A stretch of DNA of 64,000 bases from Bacteroidota bacterium. Its GTDB lineage: Bacteria > Bacteroidota > Bacteroidia > Bacteroidales > Paludibacteraceae. The DNA lies in assembly GCA_022708505.1 (NCBI GenBank), contig JAKIYP010000001.1, positions 19,832 to 83,831 on the forward strand. The letters are read 5' to 3'. Made by a program: the position numbers and the translations under genes. Numbering within the stretch: position 1 is the first letter of the stretch; each line of letters starts with the position of its first letter. Under the pieces are notes generated by a model. That model worked only from the letters and a program-made list of their open reading frames with translations. It had not been told where the DNA came from and made no database searches. This document shows, piece after piece, positions 45,146-54,323 of this stretch.

Positions 45146-46474
45146 TTAGACAGGATTAACAGGTTGTGATTTCTGATAAAGCTGATCCAATAGCCCGGTC
45201 AGTTTTCCGGTCAGTTTTCTTCTGCTGAATTGACTGATGACTTCTCTATCTGCATCAACAGACAAAGTTCCGGCTTTATATTGCTGATAATAAGCCTGTA
45301 TTTTTTCTTTTAACAACACAGCATCTGAGAAATCAAACATTACACCGGCATTGGTTTGTTTTAAAATTGCTGCTGCATCGCCATCTGTGTAACCGATACC
45401 GACAACTGGCCGACCAGACTGCAAATACTCAAACAATTTGCCGGTAACAATGGATTTAGTATCCGGATTCTGTACCAGACAAAGTAACAACAACTGTGAA
45501 CCGCGTTGCAATCTTATCGCCTCGTGATGTGGCACATAAGCTGATAATTCCAGATTAGCTTCCAAATCGCTTGCTTTGATGTCGTTAAGCACTGAACCAT
45601 CCACGCTTCCGGTCAACCGTATTCGTAAATCCTTTCTGAAATCTGCATTTTCGAGAGCAATTTCCTGTAATATTTTCCAGAGCACCTGTGGATTTTGCTT
45701 TTCAGTCAGCAGTCCGGTATGTGTAATCACAAACTGTTCATCCGGTTTAACTGCCTCCTGTACAAAATCTTCCTCATCATATCCGTTGGCAACAACAGCA
45801 AGTTGCTGATACCGATATCGCGAGAATTCCTGCTGCATGTGCTCCGAGACAACTAAAGTCAAATCGGCTTCCGCTATTGTTTTTTTCTCTAACTGTCGAT
45901 GACGAAAATCTACCGGAAGACTTAACTTCAAATCTTTATAATAAAAGATACCGGTCCACGGATCCCTGAAATCCGCTATCCAGGGCAGTGCCGGGAATTG
46001 CTTTTTCAACCGGCGACCGATTAAATGAACCGAATGCGGCGGGCCAGTCGTGATGATAACATCAACAGGATTGGTGCTCAGGTATTTTTTCAGAAAGCGA
46101 ACAGAGGGACTTACCCAACACACCCGGGGGTCGGGTATAAATAAATTACCACGCAGCCAAATAGATAACTTATCTTTCCAGTTTTCCTGCTTTGCATCCG
46201 TTACAAATCCCGCTTGTATGGATTTGTCTTTTTTACCTGTAAATTTACGGTACAGCGCGTAGGGCTCCCAAATCGGGCGACGAATAACCGTAATATCCGC
46301 TGGCAAGTCCTTTTCAAAACTTGCATCAACTACCGGATAATCTGCATTTTCAGGAGCGTAGATTACAGGCTCCCAACCAAAATCACGCAGATACTTGACA
46401 AACTTCACCCACCGTTGCACGCCTGAGCCGCCACTGGGAATCCAGTAATATGTAATAATCAGCGCTTTCTTCAT
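45146..46474 (-). CDS. Glycosyltransferase, GT4-like
   Basis: 442 residues, GT-B fold. Starts KKALIITYYWIPSGGSGVQR (substrate loop with Gly-rich turn), VDVIITTGPPHSVHLIGRRL, IADFRDPWTG, FVITHTGLLTEKQNPQVLWK and SIVTGKLFEYLQSGRPVVG. The family is common in capsule and O-antigen loci. Sugar unknown. It is upstream of wecB in a run with gltX (24 bases away). Confidence 0.88.
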   Translation of the reverse strand: MKKALIITYYWIPSGGSGVQRWVKFVKYLRDFGWEPVIYAPENADYPVVDASFEKDLPADITVIRRPIWEPYALYRKFTGKKDKSIQAGFVTDAKQENWKDKLSIWLRGNLFIPDPRVCWVSPSVRFLKKYLSTNPVDVIITTGPPHSVHLIGRRLKKQFPALPWIADFRDPWTGIFYYKDLKLSLPVDFRHRQLEKKTIAEADLTLVVSEHMQQEFSRYRYQQLAVVANGYDEEDFVQEAVKPDEQFVITHTGLLTEKQNPQVLWKILQEIALENADFRKDLRIRLTGSVDGSVLNDIKASDLEANLELSAYVPHHEAIRLQRGSQLLLLCLVQNPDTKSIVTGKLFEYLQSGRPVVGIGYTDGDAAAILKQTNAGVMFDFSDAVLLKEKIQAYYQQYKAGTLSVDADREVISQFSRRKLTGKLTGLLDQLYQKSQPVNPV

Positions 46475-46498
46475 GAAACGGCGATCAGATAACGTAAC

Positions 46499-48019
46499 TT
46501 ATTTTCCGATAACGTCCAGGGCTTTTCTTAACCTGGTCAGTGTTTCTTCTTTTCCGATGATGTCGATGATATCAAACATGTGCGGACCTTTCGACTCTCC
46601 TACGATGCAAAGCCGGAAAGCATTCATCACAGCCCCCATGCCATAACCCTTTTCTTCCATCCAGTTTTTAACCACATATTCGGTATTGGCTGCTGAAAAG
46701 TCCTCTGTTTTTTCGAGCAAATCCATCAAACCCAGTATGTGATTTGGGGACTCAGCTTTCCAGCGTTTCTTAATGGCCGTTTCACAATATTCTTCAGGAG
46801 CCTGAAAAAAGAAGGACGACTGCTCCCAGATTTCCTGCACGAAATTGGCTCTTTCCCGTACCAATCCCACAATTCGTTTTACCTTTTCTGAATCCTCAAT
46901 AATATCTTTTTCAATCAGCAAGTGCTGGAATAAATCCGTTATTTCTTCCAGTGGTTTCATCTGCAAATACTGATGATTGAACCATTTTCCTTTTTCATAA
47001 TCGAATTTTGCTCCGCTCTTGCTTACGCGGTCCAGCGAAAACAACTCAATCAATTCATCCATGGAGAAAATCTCCTGTTCCGTTCCGGCATTCCAACCCA
47101 GCAAAGCCAGGAAATTCACCACGGCTTCGGGGAAGTAACCCGATTCCCGGTAACCGGAAGATACTGTACCCGACTTGGGATCGTTCCATTCCAGCGGGAA
47201 AACCGGAAAGCCCAGCCGGTCGCCATCTCTTTTGCTGAGTTTGCCATTTCCGTCGGGTTTCAGCAACAAAGGCAGGTGGGCAAATTGAGGCATATTCGCT
47301 TCCCAACCCAAATATTGGTACAGCAACACGTGCAGCGGAGCCGACGGCAACCATTCTTCACCGCGAATCACATGCGAGATTTCCATCAGGTAATCGTCCA
47401 CCACATTGGCCATGTGATAAGTCGGCAACCCATCGGATGATTTAAACAACACCTTATCATCGATAACTGAAGAATTGATAAGCACTTCACCCCGGATTAA
47501 ATCCTGAACCATAATTTCCTGATTCGGTTCAATTTTGATACGCACCACATACTGTTCACCCGAAGCAATGCGATTATTAACCTCATCTACCGGCAACGTA
47601 AGCGAGTTCTTCATCAACCCGCGTGTTGTTGCATCATACTGAAAATTAGGAATTTCCGCTCTTTTTGTCTCCAATTCAGTCGGTGTATCGAAAGCGATAT
47701 ACGCCAGTCCCGCATCCAGCAACTGATCAACATATTGTCTGTAAATAGATTTCCTTTCACTCTGGCGATAAGGAGCATGAGTCCCCGGTTTTTCAGCCCC
47801 TACCCCTTCATCAATATGAATACCCAGCCAGTTCAACGCTTCTACAATATAATCCTCTGCACCCAGCACAAAACGGGAAGAATCGGTATCCTCGATACGC
47901 AGCAGCATATCGCCACCATGTTTTTTAGCAAACAGGTAATTATATAACGCGGTTCTCACACCCCCGATGTGGAGCGGTCCGGTCGGACTCGGGGCAAATC
48001 TTACTCTTACTTTCTTCAT
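46499..48019 (-). CDS. gltX: Glutamyl-tRNA synthetase
   Basis: 506 residues. Class [22 protein letters not shown] (HIGH-like HIGG), [33 protein letters not shown], and KMSKS-like [11 protein letters not shown] (LSKRDG). C-terminal anticodon-binding helical bundle. Full length. Promoter at 48041 precedes it. Confidence 0.97.
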   Translation of the reverse strand: MKKVRVRFAPSPTGPLHIGGVRTALYNYLFAKKHGGDMLLRIEDTDSSRFVLGAEDYIVEALNWLGIHIDEGVGAEKPGTHAPYRQSERKSIYRQYVDQLLDAGLAYIAFDTPTELETKRAEIPNFQYDATTRGLMKNSLTLPVDEVNNRIASGEQYVVRIKIEPNQEIMVQDLIRGEVLINSSVIDDKVLFKSSDGLPTYHMANVVDDYLMEISHVIRGEEWLPSAPLHVLLYQYLGWEANMPQFAHLPLLLKPDGNGKLSKRDGDRLGFPVFPLEWNDPKSGTVSSGYRESGYFPEAVVNFLALLGWNAGTEQEIFSMDELIELFSLDRVSKSGAKFDYEKGKWFNHQYLQMKPLEEITDLFQHLLIEKDIIEDSEKVKRIVGLVRERANFVQEIWEQSSFFFQAPEEYCETAIKKRWKAESPNHILGLMDLLEKTEDFSAANTEYVVKNWMEEKGYGMGAVMNAFRLCIVGESKGPHMFDIIDIIGKEETLTRLRKALDVIGK

Positions 48020-48040
48020 TGATTTTTAGTAAATAATGTG

Positions 48041-48071
48041 CAAAAATAAGAAAAAAGATTAGTTGGTCAAC
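48041..48071 (-). promoter_or_regulatory. gltX promoter
   Basis: Minus-strand TTG (48070-48068), a 19-base spacer and TATTTTTG (48048-48041), about 20 bases before the gltX ATG. Confidence 0.7.
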
Positions 48072-48134
48072 TCGTTTGCAATCAATTCCGCTTGTTTCAA
48101 CAAAGATTGAGTCCTTTTGGCTTGTCAACCATTG

Positions 48135-48278
48135 TTAAAATTCAGAAATTCTCCAGTTACCTGTTTTGTCACTTCCGACCCGTTCAATGATACCTGATTT
48201 TTTTAGTTCTTGAATATGTCTTTTTATAGTAGCCGTAGAATAACCTGTTTTATCGGCCGTGATTAACGCATTTCGAAG
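48135..48278 (-). pseudogene. Winged-helix regulator remnant (C-terminal fragment)
   Basis: 47 codons without a start; the frame is closed upstream by a stop at 48281. It reads ADKTGYSTATIKRHIQELKK and GIIERVGSDKTGNWRI, an HTH followed by a wing, as at the C-terminus of AlbA/RecG-like or Fic-associated transcriptional regulators. Only the end of that gene remains, next to the abiE operon. Part of the 272-base gap between gltX and abiEii. Confidence 0.65.
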
Positions 48279-48291
48279 TTACCTTTTTATT

Positions 48292-49298
48292 TTATTCATC
48301 TATTTTTATATTTATTTTTCTTATTATGTCAGTCAGTTCCGATATTCTTGTAATCAATTCTTCGAATGTTTTTTTTGATTTGTCGTAGATAAAACTTTCT
48401 CGTAAGTTTTCGTAATCCTTTTTCCAATCGTTGCGTAACTTTACAGGAGGACAAATTTGTATAGTGTCAGGATAATGCGTCCGATAATCCATATTTTGAA
48501 TACTACTGAATTTTTGTCGATGTTTGATTATGGTTTTATATAATTCCGTATTTTGCAATGCTAATTCTGAATACGGACTGTCCATTATTTTTTCTAAATC
48601 GTATAGATGTCTCGACATTCTTTCTGTGCGTGGATTATCTTTTTGATATTCTTCGTGCAATAAGAATATCTTCTCTAAAAAAGTGCGTTCTGGCAATACG
48701 GACTTAAACATACATTTAATTTCGTTGTCTATTTCCGGATATTGGGAATTAATGAGTGTTGCAATTTCTTGTTTTAAATACGGCTCATCGAGCGACATTG
48801 CACTAAATTCAATTTTCACAACAGGCAAAATATAATCAATTTCTGTGGTGAGAATACTTTTGTATTTTACTTCAACAGTTGTAATCATTTCGCTACTATT
48901 CTCTGTAACAAGTTTTATCTCATAATCAGTTATACCATTAGAAATTAAGAATTCGTTTAATTCATCTATTAGTGTATCTTCAATATAATGAAATGTTTTT
49001 CGACGGATTTCTGTACGCTGTTTTTTAGTCTCTTCTGGCAAACCAAAGAATGTGCGACTTATTGCCAAGTCAATATCTTCACTAAAACGATTAATTAGCC
49101 CCCACGCCTTACTTAAAGAAGTTCCACCTTTGAATTGTAAAAAATTACCCCACGATGTTTTTGACAAAGCCATCAGAACAACACTTACCCTACCCACCAA
49201 TCTTTTTCAACAGCTTGTTCAACAATATTCCTTGCAGCTGCTGTCTGTTGAAGCATTACAAGTTTTTCATCATTATTGTATTGAAACCAAATGCTCAT
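48292..49298 (-). pseudogene. abiEii: AbiEii/AbiGii-type nucleotidyltransferase toxin, frameshifted
   Basis: The N-terminus is in one frame (ATG 49298, MSIWFQYNNDEKLVMLQQTA, AVEKDWWV, stop at 49187) and the rest in another (from about 49188, SVVLMALSKTSWGNFLQFKGG). The joined protein would have the normal family order: VEKDWWV, then GGTSLSKAW and RFSEDIDLAI, the nucleotidyltransferase motif. The break is an exact tandem GGGTA duplication at 49187-49196; removing one copy restores the frame. AbiEii toxins transfer nucleotides to tRNA acceptor stems (known for the MenT relatives). The ATG overlaps the antitoxin stop as ATGA. A TTG at 49200 could still make a shortened 302-residue protein. Confidence 0.85.
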
Positions 49299-49921
49299 TT
49301 TGTCGTCGTTTTAATGATTGGTAAAAGTAATTCCTTAATCCACACAGGGGATAGGTATAAATCGTGCATCATTGTCGCTTTTTCGTTTACACTACTTTCT
49401 GAAATAAGATTAAATATTTTATTCCTAATTTCGTTTGTAACTCGATTTTCACCAAGTTCTTTCAAAGCTATGATTATTAATGGCAAAAGTTTACCTTTAA
49501 ATTGAAAGTTTTTTTGAACAGCATTTTTAAAAATAATATTTCTTTCTCCAACTTTTACTTTTCGTTTTGCTCCATTTGTAATATAGACAGCATTCATCGG
49601 TACTTGTGTCGAAAACCCCAAGATGTTTAATGCTGTATCGCCTGTTGGCATAATTTGCGCTTTGTCACGTTCAGCAATCTTTTGGGCAATTTGGTCTAAT
49701 GTGGGATACAAAATACCGAATTGTGTTTTTTTGGGGTTCATATAAATGCCTGTCGCCACGCGAATAATTGTCCCTTCGTTCTGCAAACGTGATAGTGTCC
49801 GTGTTACAAGATTATCATTGTTCACACTCTCAAAATCACTGATTGTAAACAATTCACCAGCCTTGATGCGCTTTATCTGTTCTCTTATTGTTTGTGAAAT
49901 ACTGTCTTCCATATTTTGCAC
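49295..49921 (-). CDS. abiEi: AbiEi-like antitoxin (DUF6088 family)
   Basis: 208 residues. N-terminal winged helix (REQIKRIKAGELFTISDFES; VTRTLSRLQNEGTIIRVATG; then IYMNPK), typical of AbiEi antitoxins that autorepress, and a C-terminal domain (MPTGDTALNILGFSTQVP) that blocks the toxin's effects (type IV antitoxins do not touch the toxin). Start ATG 49921, or 49912. A palindrome overlapping the promoter at 49955-49977 is the likely binding site. Confidence 0.85.
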   Translation of the reverse strand: MQNMEDSISQTIREQIKRIKAGELFTISDFESVNNDNLVTRTLSRLQNEGTIIRVATGIYMNPKKTQFGILYPTLDQIAQKIAERDKAQIMPTGDTALNILGFSTQVPMNAVYITNGAKRKVKVGERNIIFKNAVQKNFQFKGKLLPLIIIALKELGENRVTNEIRNKIFNLISESSVNEKATMMHDLYLSPVWIKELLLPIIKTTTK

Positions 49922-49954
49922 AAATTATCTGTCTGATATATTCGGTAAATTTCG

Positions 49955-49977
49955 GACAAATATACGGCATATTTGTC
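49955..49977. promoter_or_regulatory. 23-base operator-like palindrome of abiE
   Basis: GACAAATAT-ACGGC-ATATTTGTC, perfect 9-base arms, covering the -7 box at 49957-49964. A repressor bound here would block RNA polymerase. A weaker imperfect inverted repeat lies at about 49931-49957. Confidence 0.7.
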
Positions 49978-49987
49978 ATTAATTCAA
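49957..49987 (-). promoter_or_regulatory. abiE promoter
   Basis: Minus-strand TTG (49987-49985), a 20-base spacer and TATATTTG (49964-49957). The start of transcription would fall near 49950, about 30 bases before the antitoxin ATG. Confidence 0.75.
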
Positions 49988-50035
49988 CCGCCTTGAGTTA
50001 ACGAATTTGGTTTTTATGCTTGTGTGTCATGGACG

Positions 50036-50075
50036 GCACTAAGCGACAAACCCAATCGGGTTTGTCGCTTAGTGC
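50036..50075. repeat. Perfect 18-base hairpin at the end of the 50069 gene
   Basis: GCACTAAGCGACAAACCC at 50036-50053, loop AATC, exact complement at 50058-50075. No T-tract on either side. It overlaps the stop of the gene at 50069, immediately beside GTTAGGTGC (50078-50086). Confidence 0.85.
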
Positions 50076-50641
50076 ATGTTAGGTGCTGGTGTTAGTTTAT
50101 CAATAGTTTTTTGGTTTAATCTATTCAAGAATATTGAATCGTGTATTAACGTAACTTTCAATTGTTCTACAAAAGCCTCATTAGTGAGAACTTGCTTAAT
50201 AATAGAGTCAGTATAATAATTTCTATAATTCACGTTGTAATCTTTTTTCTCAATTTCGCTTTTGGAGAACACAGTATTCATTAATTTTATCCCTGGGTCA
50301 ATGGCAGTAAGACTTAAAGCGAAAATGGAAATAGTTATTGCAATTTTATTGTAGTTTTTTTCTTTCTTCTTAATGTATTTCGCTATTCCCAATTTTATTG
50401 CTTTATTCCCTTCTGGCGTAATCCTGATATGAAATTCTGTATTTCCGTAAAGATCAACAGAATAATATTCAACCAATTTGTAGTGTTTAATTAAATAAGA
50501 CATGACTAATCTTATTTCTCTTACATCAAACCCTTTCTCAGAGAGATACTCTTCAGTGTTATTAGTATTAAATTTTCCATTCTTGTTTCTCATGTGTTTG
50601 AGCAACAAATCGGCAATTTCTATTTCTCTGTCATTTAGCAT
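50069..50641 (-). CDS. Hypothetical protein with winged-helix-like N-terminus and a membrane helix
   Basis: 190 residues. Residues 1-85 look like a small winged helix (REIEIADLLLKHMRNKNGKF; VREIRLVMSYLIKHYKLVEY), residues about 98-118 form a hydrophobic helix (IAITISIFALSLTAIDPGI), and the rest is polar and helical. AT-rich, isolated, accessory-type gene. GTTAGGTGC near its end and GCACCTAAC at 50668-50676, upstream of the start, form an inverted pair. Not recognised as any known family; no function assigned. Confidence 0.7.
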   Translation of the reverse strand: MLNDREIEIADLLLKHMRNKNGKFNTNNTEEYLSEKGFDVREIRLVMSYLIKHYKLVEYYSVDLYGNTEFHIRITPEGNKAIKLGIAKYIKKKEKNYNKIAITISIFALSLTAIDPGIKLMNTVFSKSEIEKKDYNVNYRNYYTDSIIKQVLTNEAFVEQLKVTLIHDSIFLNRLNQKTIDKLTPAPNMH

Positions 50642-50832
50642 TTGTCTTTTCTTTATTTTTTACACATGCACCTAACTCATACACACCCTCACCTCAACCC
50701 CAATAATATAACACATATCATTTCACAATCACCATATACATTATGCACCTTTCATCTATTCCAAAGCACATCATCAAATTTTAAGTGTCTCAAAAAATCA
50801 ACTCTAATTTCACCACCGCAAATATATAAAAA

Positions 50833-50860
50833 AAAAACCTAACAAAATGTTAAGGTTTTT
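50833..50860. terminator. Terminator-like hairpin
   Basis: AAAAACCTAACA / TGTTAAGGTTTTT with one bulged base and a short A-rich loop; flanked by a T-run on both strands, so it may be bidirectional. No gene ends here, which is odd. Confidence 0.55.
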
Positions 50861-51104
50861 CATGTTGAATTCATACAAAGACAAAAAGAGGCGTAATCTT
50901 GTCTAAAGTATTTTTATCTAACAATCAATTGATAACAGCTTCTCTTTCTTTGTCTCCAATCTCAGAGACAGAGAGACTAAGATAGGGCTTTAGGTTTTTC
51001 AAAGCTAAGAAAAATAGTTTAAAGGTGTTCAAAATCCATTTTTTAAGATGAATCTTACATGGTATTAAACATAGCATTACCTTGTAAACGATAAAACACG
51101 GTAA

Positions 51105-51315
51105 GCAAATTGATGCTACAAGCCTTACAAATTGGTGCAACAAGTAGCGCATTTTGATGTTACAAAGGGCTTATTGAGCTATTGTGCAATTACATTCGGG
51201 GAGGAAAAGCAACATCGCTCAGGATGATAGAGCAACTGCATTCGATGTTGTTGAGCTACATTGTTCACTTGCAAAGAGCAACGTTGCTCTATGGCGATGA
51301 ACTATGTTGCTCTTT
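51105..51315. repeat. Degenerate 22-23 base periodic repeat
   Basis: A core GC(A/T)AC recurs at 51115, 51137, 51159 (as GTTAC), 51209, 51232, 51255 and 51278, with a related GAACTA at 51300. The flanks are partly conserved: TTGATGCTACAA, TTGGTGCAACAA, TTGATGTTACAA, then AGAGCAAC and AGCAACGTTGCTC. The interval is 22 in the first part and 23 in the second, so it is not codon-periodic. Confidence 0.6.
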
Positions 51316-51335
51316 AAGGAAGGTTTATAAACGAC

Positions 51336-51360
51336 AAAAACCGACTATATGTCGGTTTTT
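51336..51360 (-). terminator. Terminator of the tRNA-Val pair
   Basis: AAAAACCGAC-TATAT-GTCGGTTTTT, perfect 10-base stem, loop of 5, directly after the tRNA genes on the minus strand, with a T-run following. Confidence 0.88.
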
Positions 51361-51365
51361 TCAAG

Positions 51366-51440
51366 TGGGCGTTGACGGATTCGAACCGCCGACCCTCTGC
51401 TTGTAAGGCAGATGCTCTGAACCAGCTGAGCTAAACGCCC
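51366..51440 (-). tRNA. tRNA-Val (anticodon TAC), copy 2
   Basis: Acceptor GGGCGTT/AACGCCC, D-arm AGCTCAGCTGGTTCAGAGC, anticodon stem TCTGC/GCAGA with loop CTTACAA (anticodon TAC), T-loop GGTTCGAATCC, discriminator A. CCA not encoded. Identical to the copy 38 bases upstream at 51479. Confidence 0.96.
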
Positions 51441-51478
51441 GAAAAAGTTGTGTGTTTTATAATAATATCGATTTGATG

Positions 51479-51553
51479 TGGGCGTTGACGGATTCGAACC
51501 GCCGACCCTCTGCTTGTAAGGCAGATGCTCTGAACCAGCTGAGCTAAACGCCC
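51479..51553 (-). tRNA. tRNA-Val (anticodon TAC), copy 1
   Basis: Same 75-base sequence as the copy at 51366. The two genes lie in tandem on the minus strand and probably form one transcript ending at 51336. Confidence 0.96.
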
Positions 51554-51683
51554 GATATTTTACATCAAGATCTTTACTTCTAAAGCGGTGCAAAGATACT
51601 ATTAATTTTGAATTCTCAAAAAAGTTTTGAAAAAAAACATAAATAGAAAGTAAAATTTCTGATATTTTCGAGACTTTTTGTTC

Positions 51684-54323
51684 TCAATTTAGAATATCTT
51701 TTTGGACATTCACTGTCACCTGAGAATTGTCAGGAGAATAATCAAATAACAAATCTCCTTTTTTTGCAAACATTCTAATGTAGTTCAATCCATACCAAAC
51801 TACCAATTTACCCACTTTAATGCCTGACAAAACATCAATTTTATAATCGCCGTTTTGCAATTCTGAAATGGAGATTGTACTGTTATTGGTAATTTTCACT
51901 TTATCGAACGAGATGTCACTACCACCATCAGTCTGAATGGAAATAACCCCTTTTGAGTTTTTCACAAAATTAATTTTACCCAGATTTTTATAAATATTCG
52001 GACAAGAATTCTTAAAATTCGGATTACTGCGATTGATGGCTTCTCTGATTTTTTCACCGGTAAGACTAACCCCCATAAACCTTACTAACCTGATGCCTGC
52101 CATGAGTCCGGCCATCGACTTCTCAGTCTGTTTTTCGATAAACTTCCTGGTTTCCTGTTCAAGCAATTCGACTACATCCAACGAAGCTGCAGAAGCAAAA
52201 GCAACCGACTTCTCATTCCCGGCAAGTGCCAGTGCATTGTTAGTCATACCATTATAATATATGACACCTCTCTCGTCGACATACAATCCCTGATCCATTT
52301 CAGCCAATTGATTTGCTGCATGTTTAAGACTTTCTCTCACACCATTATTATTGAAAACAATTGAGAAAGCAGTAGAAAATGAATCAGGTAAAACTTCCAG
52401 TCCACCTTTGTTTAACCAAAGCAGCGATCCGGAAGGTGAATAGGCAGCCACAAACAAATCGGCTTTATCCTGAGCTGATGAAATACTTTTACCTTCAAGA
52501 CGAATGCTGCCTGTAAATACACCTGCCACAACAATATTACCAGATGGGGTTGTCTCAACTGACATACCAACTGCATTACCACCATTCGACATGATTGATT
52601 TTGCCCAAACAGGTTGCCCAACACGGTTCATTTTTGCCACAAAACAACTATGAGCCTGTGATGCCCCCATCAGATTGATTCCTCCAAGTGCAGCAGACTC
52701 AGCAAAATAGCCCGTCAGTAAACTACTACCGTCACCCAGCAATTTACCATTCTTTCGAATACTGCCCTTGTATAAGCCTGATTTCTGAGCAATTTCCCAT
52801 TGTTTATCAATTGCCAGATCATCTGCATTTCTGTTTTCGACCTTACAAATCACCGGCGATACAGTTTTATATTGCGGCATACTCAAGCCAACCGGTGCAT
52901 TGATATAGGTCGGATCAGTTACAAAATATTTTGCATTCCCAAATTCAAAATAATCTCCGGAGACAGGAACTGTAAAGGCCACTGCCGCTGCGACATGGTC
53001 GGGATATTCCAAACCAACAACCTTCAATCCCAATGTTTCACGCACGAGATATGTAAATAACACCGAACGATCTTCACAGTCAGAATATGGATAATATAAC
53101 ATTTCATCTGCAAAGAAAAATTTCTCCCGACCAAACTGTTCCGGGTCTGTTTTATACGGGAAAGCGGTCTGTACAAATTGCAGGATAAACGCAACAGCCC
53201 TTTTCTCATCCATTTGAGATACAATAGGCAAAATGGCATTAGCAAGGGATTCTTTTGCCTGCACAGATGCTGCAGCATTAAAATAAACACCTAAATCAAC
53301 CAAAGGGTAATTTTTATAGAACTCAACTAAATCCGGGTCATAACTCACGCCAATATTATAATCCCGATCTTCAAATTTGAATGAAATCTTTTTATCAACT
53401 TTCCTACCTGCAAAAGTTACAGGTGACATAATATTGAAATCGATTTGCCGACCTGTTTTTAAATAATCCTTATCATAAGTATAATAACTACCGGAACCCA
53501 GTTTTGGATACACATAATAATTTAATCCGCCTAAATTGAGGTAACTTAACTGATATATTTCCTGCAATGAGGGCAGTAATAATGCTACATCACGATCCTG
53601 GTATGCAACACGAACTCCATAACCAGAACGAACCAAGATAAACCAAGTCAGCAACCTGGAAAGATTTTCATTACCAGGATATAAATTCTTAGCAAATTCA
53701 TTGGTTATCATTAAATATCCAAAATCATTGATATTCATATCTACCTTCGTTTGCAACAAGTTGTCAATAGTTGGGGTGTATTCTGTGTTGCTGGCATTCT
53801 CCCAGAAAGCAGCGATTGATTGTTGATTTACCGATGGAAAAACACATTGCGATAGTTTTTGGTCGTATGGTACGATAACCTGTCTTCCATAAAACGGAAA
53901 AGAAGCTATCCGCATATTTCTTTCATCACCCACAGGTTTACGAATTGGCTCCACTTGCGGTGGAAGACTTAACATGGTATTTCTTTCCGGGGCAATGGTT
54001 TTTAATGCTATTGCAGATGTTTCAGCAGATGTTTGAGAATATATTGGAGATTCTTTGGGTTTTGGTCGCTCAGGTACTTTGTTGCCTGCAAAAGCCTGGT
54101 AATTCTCCCATTCTTTTTTCAGGTAATCTGTCCATTCCTGATCACGCATAGCAACATAATCAGCATATTCTTTCTGTAACTTTGCCATCCCTTCAAGTTG
54201 TTTTTCGGCAAACTTTTGCATTTCAGCTTGCTGTTGTCTTTTATACTCTTCAAAAGTCTGGGCAAATAAAGCACCACTAAACAGCATCAAAAGTGCTGAT
54301 AAATAAACAATACTTGTTTTCAT
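51684..54323 (-). CDS. Secreted transglutaminase-like protein
   Basis: 879 residues. Signal peptide about 1-21 (cleavage after LFAQ), then a coiled, charged segment at about 22-80 (EEYKRQQQAEMQKFAEKQLE). The middle domain is a transglutaminase-like fold with a full triad: Cys416 (YPYSDCEDRSVLFTYL), His443 (EYPDHVAAAVAF) and Asp470 (FVTDPTY). The C-terminal 350 residues are beta-rich, ending in SQVTVNVQKD. Such domains act as peptidases, amidases or crosslinkers in the periplasm; the substrate is unknown. Divergent from the barrel gene at 54699. Confidence 0.8.
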   Translation of the reverse strand: MKTSIVYLSALLMLFSGALFAQTFEEYKRQQQAEMQKFAEKQLEGMAKLQKEYADYVAMRDQEWTDYLKKEWENYQAFAGNKVPERPKPKESPIYSQTSAETSAIALKTIAPERNTMLSLPPQVEPIRKPVGDERNMRIASFPFYGRQVIVPYDQKLSQCVFPSVNQQSIAAFWENASNTEYTPTIDNLLQTKVDMNINDFGYLMITNEFAKNLYPGNENLSRLLTWFILVRSGYGVRVAYQDRDVALLLPSLQEIYQLSYLNLGGLNYYVYPKLGSGSYYTYDKDYLKTGRQIDFNIMSPVTFAGRKVDKKISFKFEDRDYNIGVSYDPDLVEFYKNYPLVDLGVYFNAAASVQAKESLANAILPIVSQMDEKRAVAFILQFVQTAFPYKTDPEQFGREKFFFADEMLYYPYSDCEDRSVLFTYLVRETLGLKVVGLEYPDHVAAAVAFTVPVSGDYFEFGNAKYFVTDPTYINAPVGLSMPQYKTVSPVICKVENRNADDLAIDKQWEIAQKSGLYKGSIRKNGKLLGDGSSLLTGYFAESAALGGINLMGASQAHSCFVAKMNRVGQPVWAKSIMSNGGNAVGMSVETTPSGNIVVAGVFTGSIRLEGKSISSAQDKADLFVAAYSPSGSLLWLNKGGLEVLPDSFSTAFSIVFNNNGVRESLKHAANQLAEMDQGLYVDERGVIYYNGMTNNALALAGNEKSVAFASAASLDVVELLEQETRKFIEKQTEKSMAGLMAGIRLVRFMGVSLTGEKIREAINRSNPNFKNSCPNIYKNLGKINFVKNSKGVISIQTDGGSDISFDKVKITNNSTISISELQNGDYKIDVLSGIKVGKLVVWYGLNYIRMFAKKGDLLFDYSPDNSQVTVNVQKDILN

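Larger units (their letters stand above)
50642..51335. other. Gene-free AT-rich gap before the tRNA-Val pair
   Basis: No convincing gene; the short open frames have no family features. From left to right: the inverted repeat end GCACCTAAC (50668), CAAATATA (50819-50826, minus-strand TATATTTG, a possible -7 box for the 50069 gene), the hairpin at 50833, an unremarkable stretch, then the 22-23 base periodic repeat from 51105. Confidence 0.6.

Noticed and set aside
50925-51152. 75-codon open frame in the tRNA-Val upstream gap
   Set aside because: No family features, composition of spacer DNA and overlap with the periodic repeat.
51366-51553. tRNA-Val pair as a phage attachment duplication
   Set aside because: Both copies are full-length and identical with a short spacer, so a simple tandem gene duplication is enough; no integrase is nearby.
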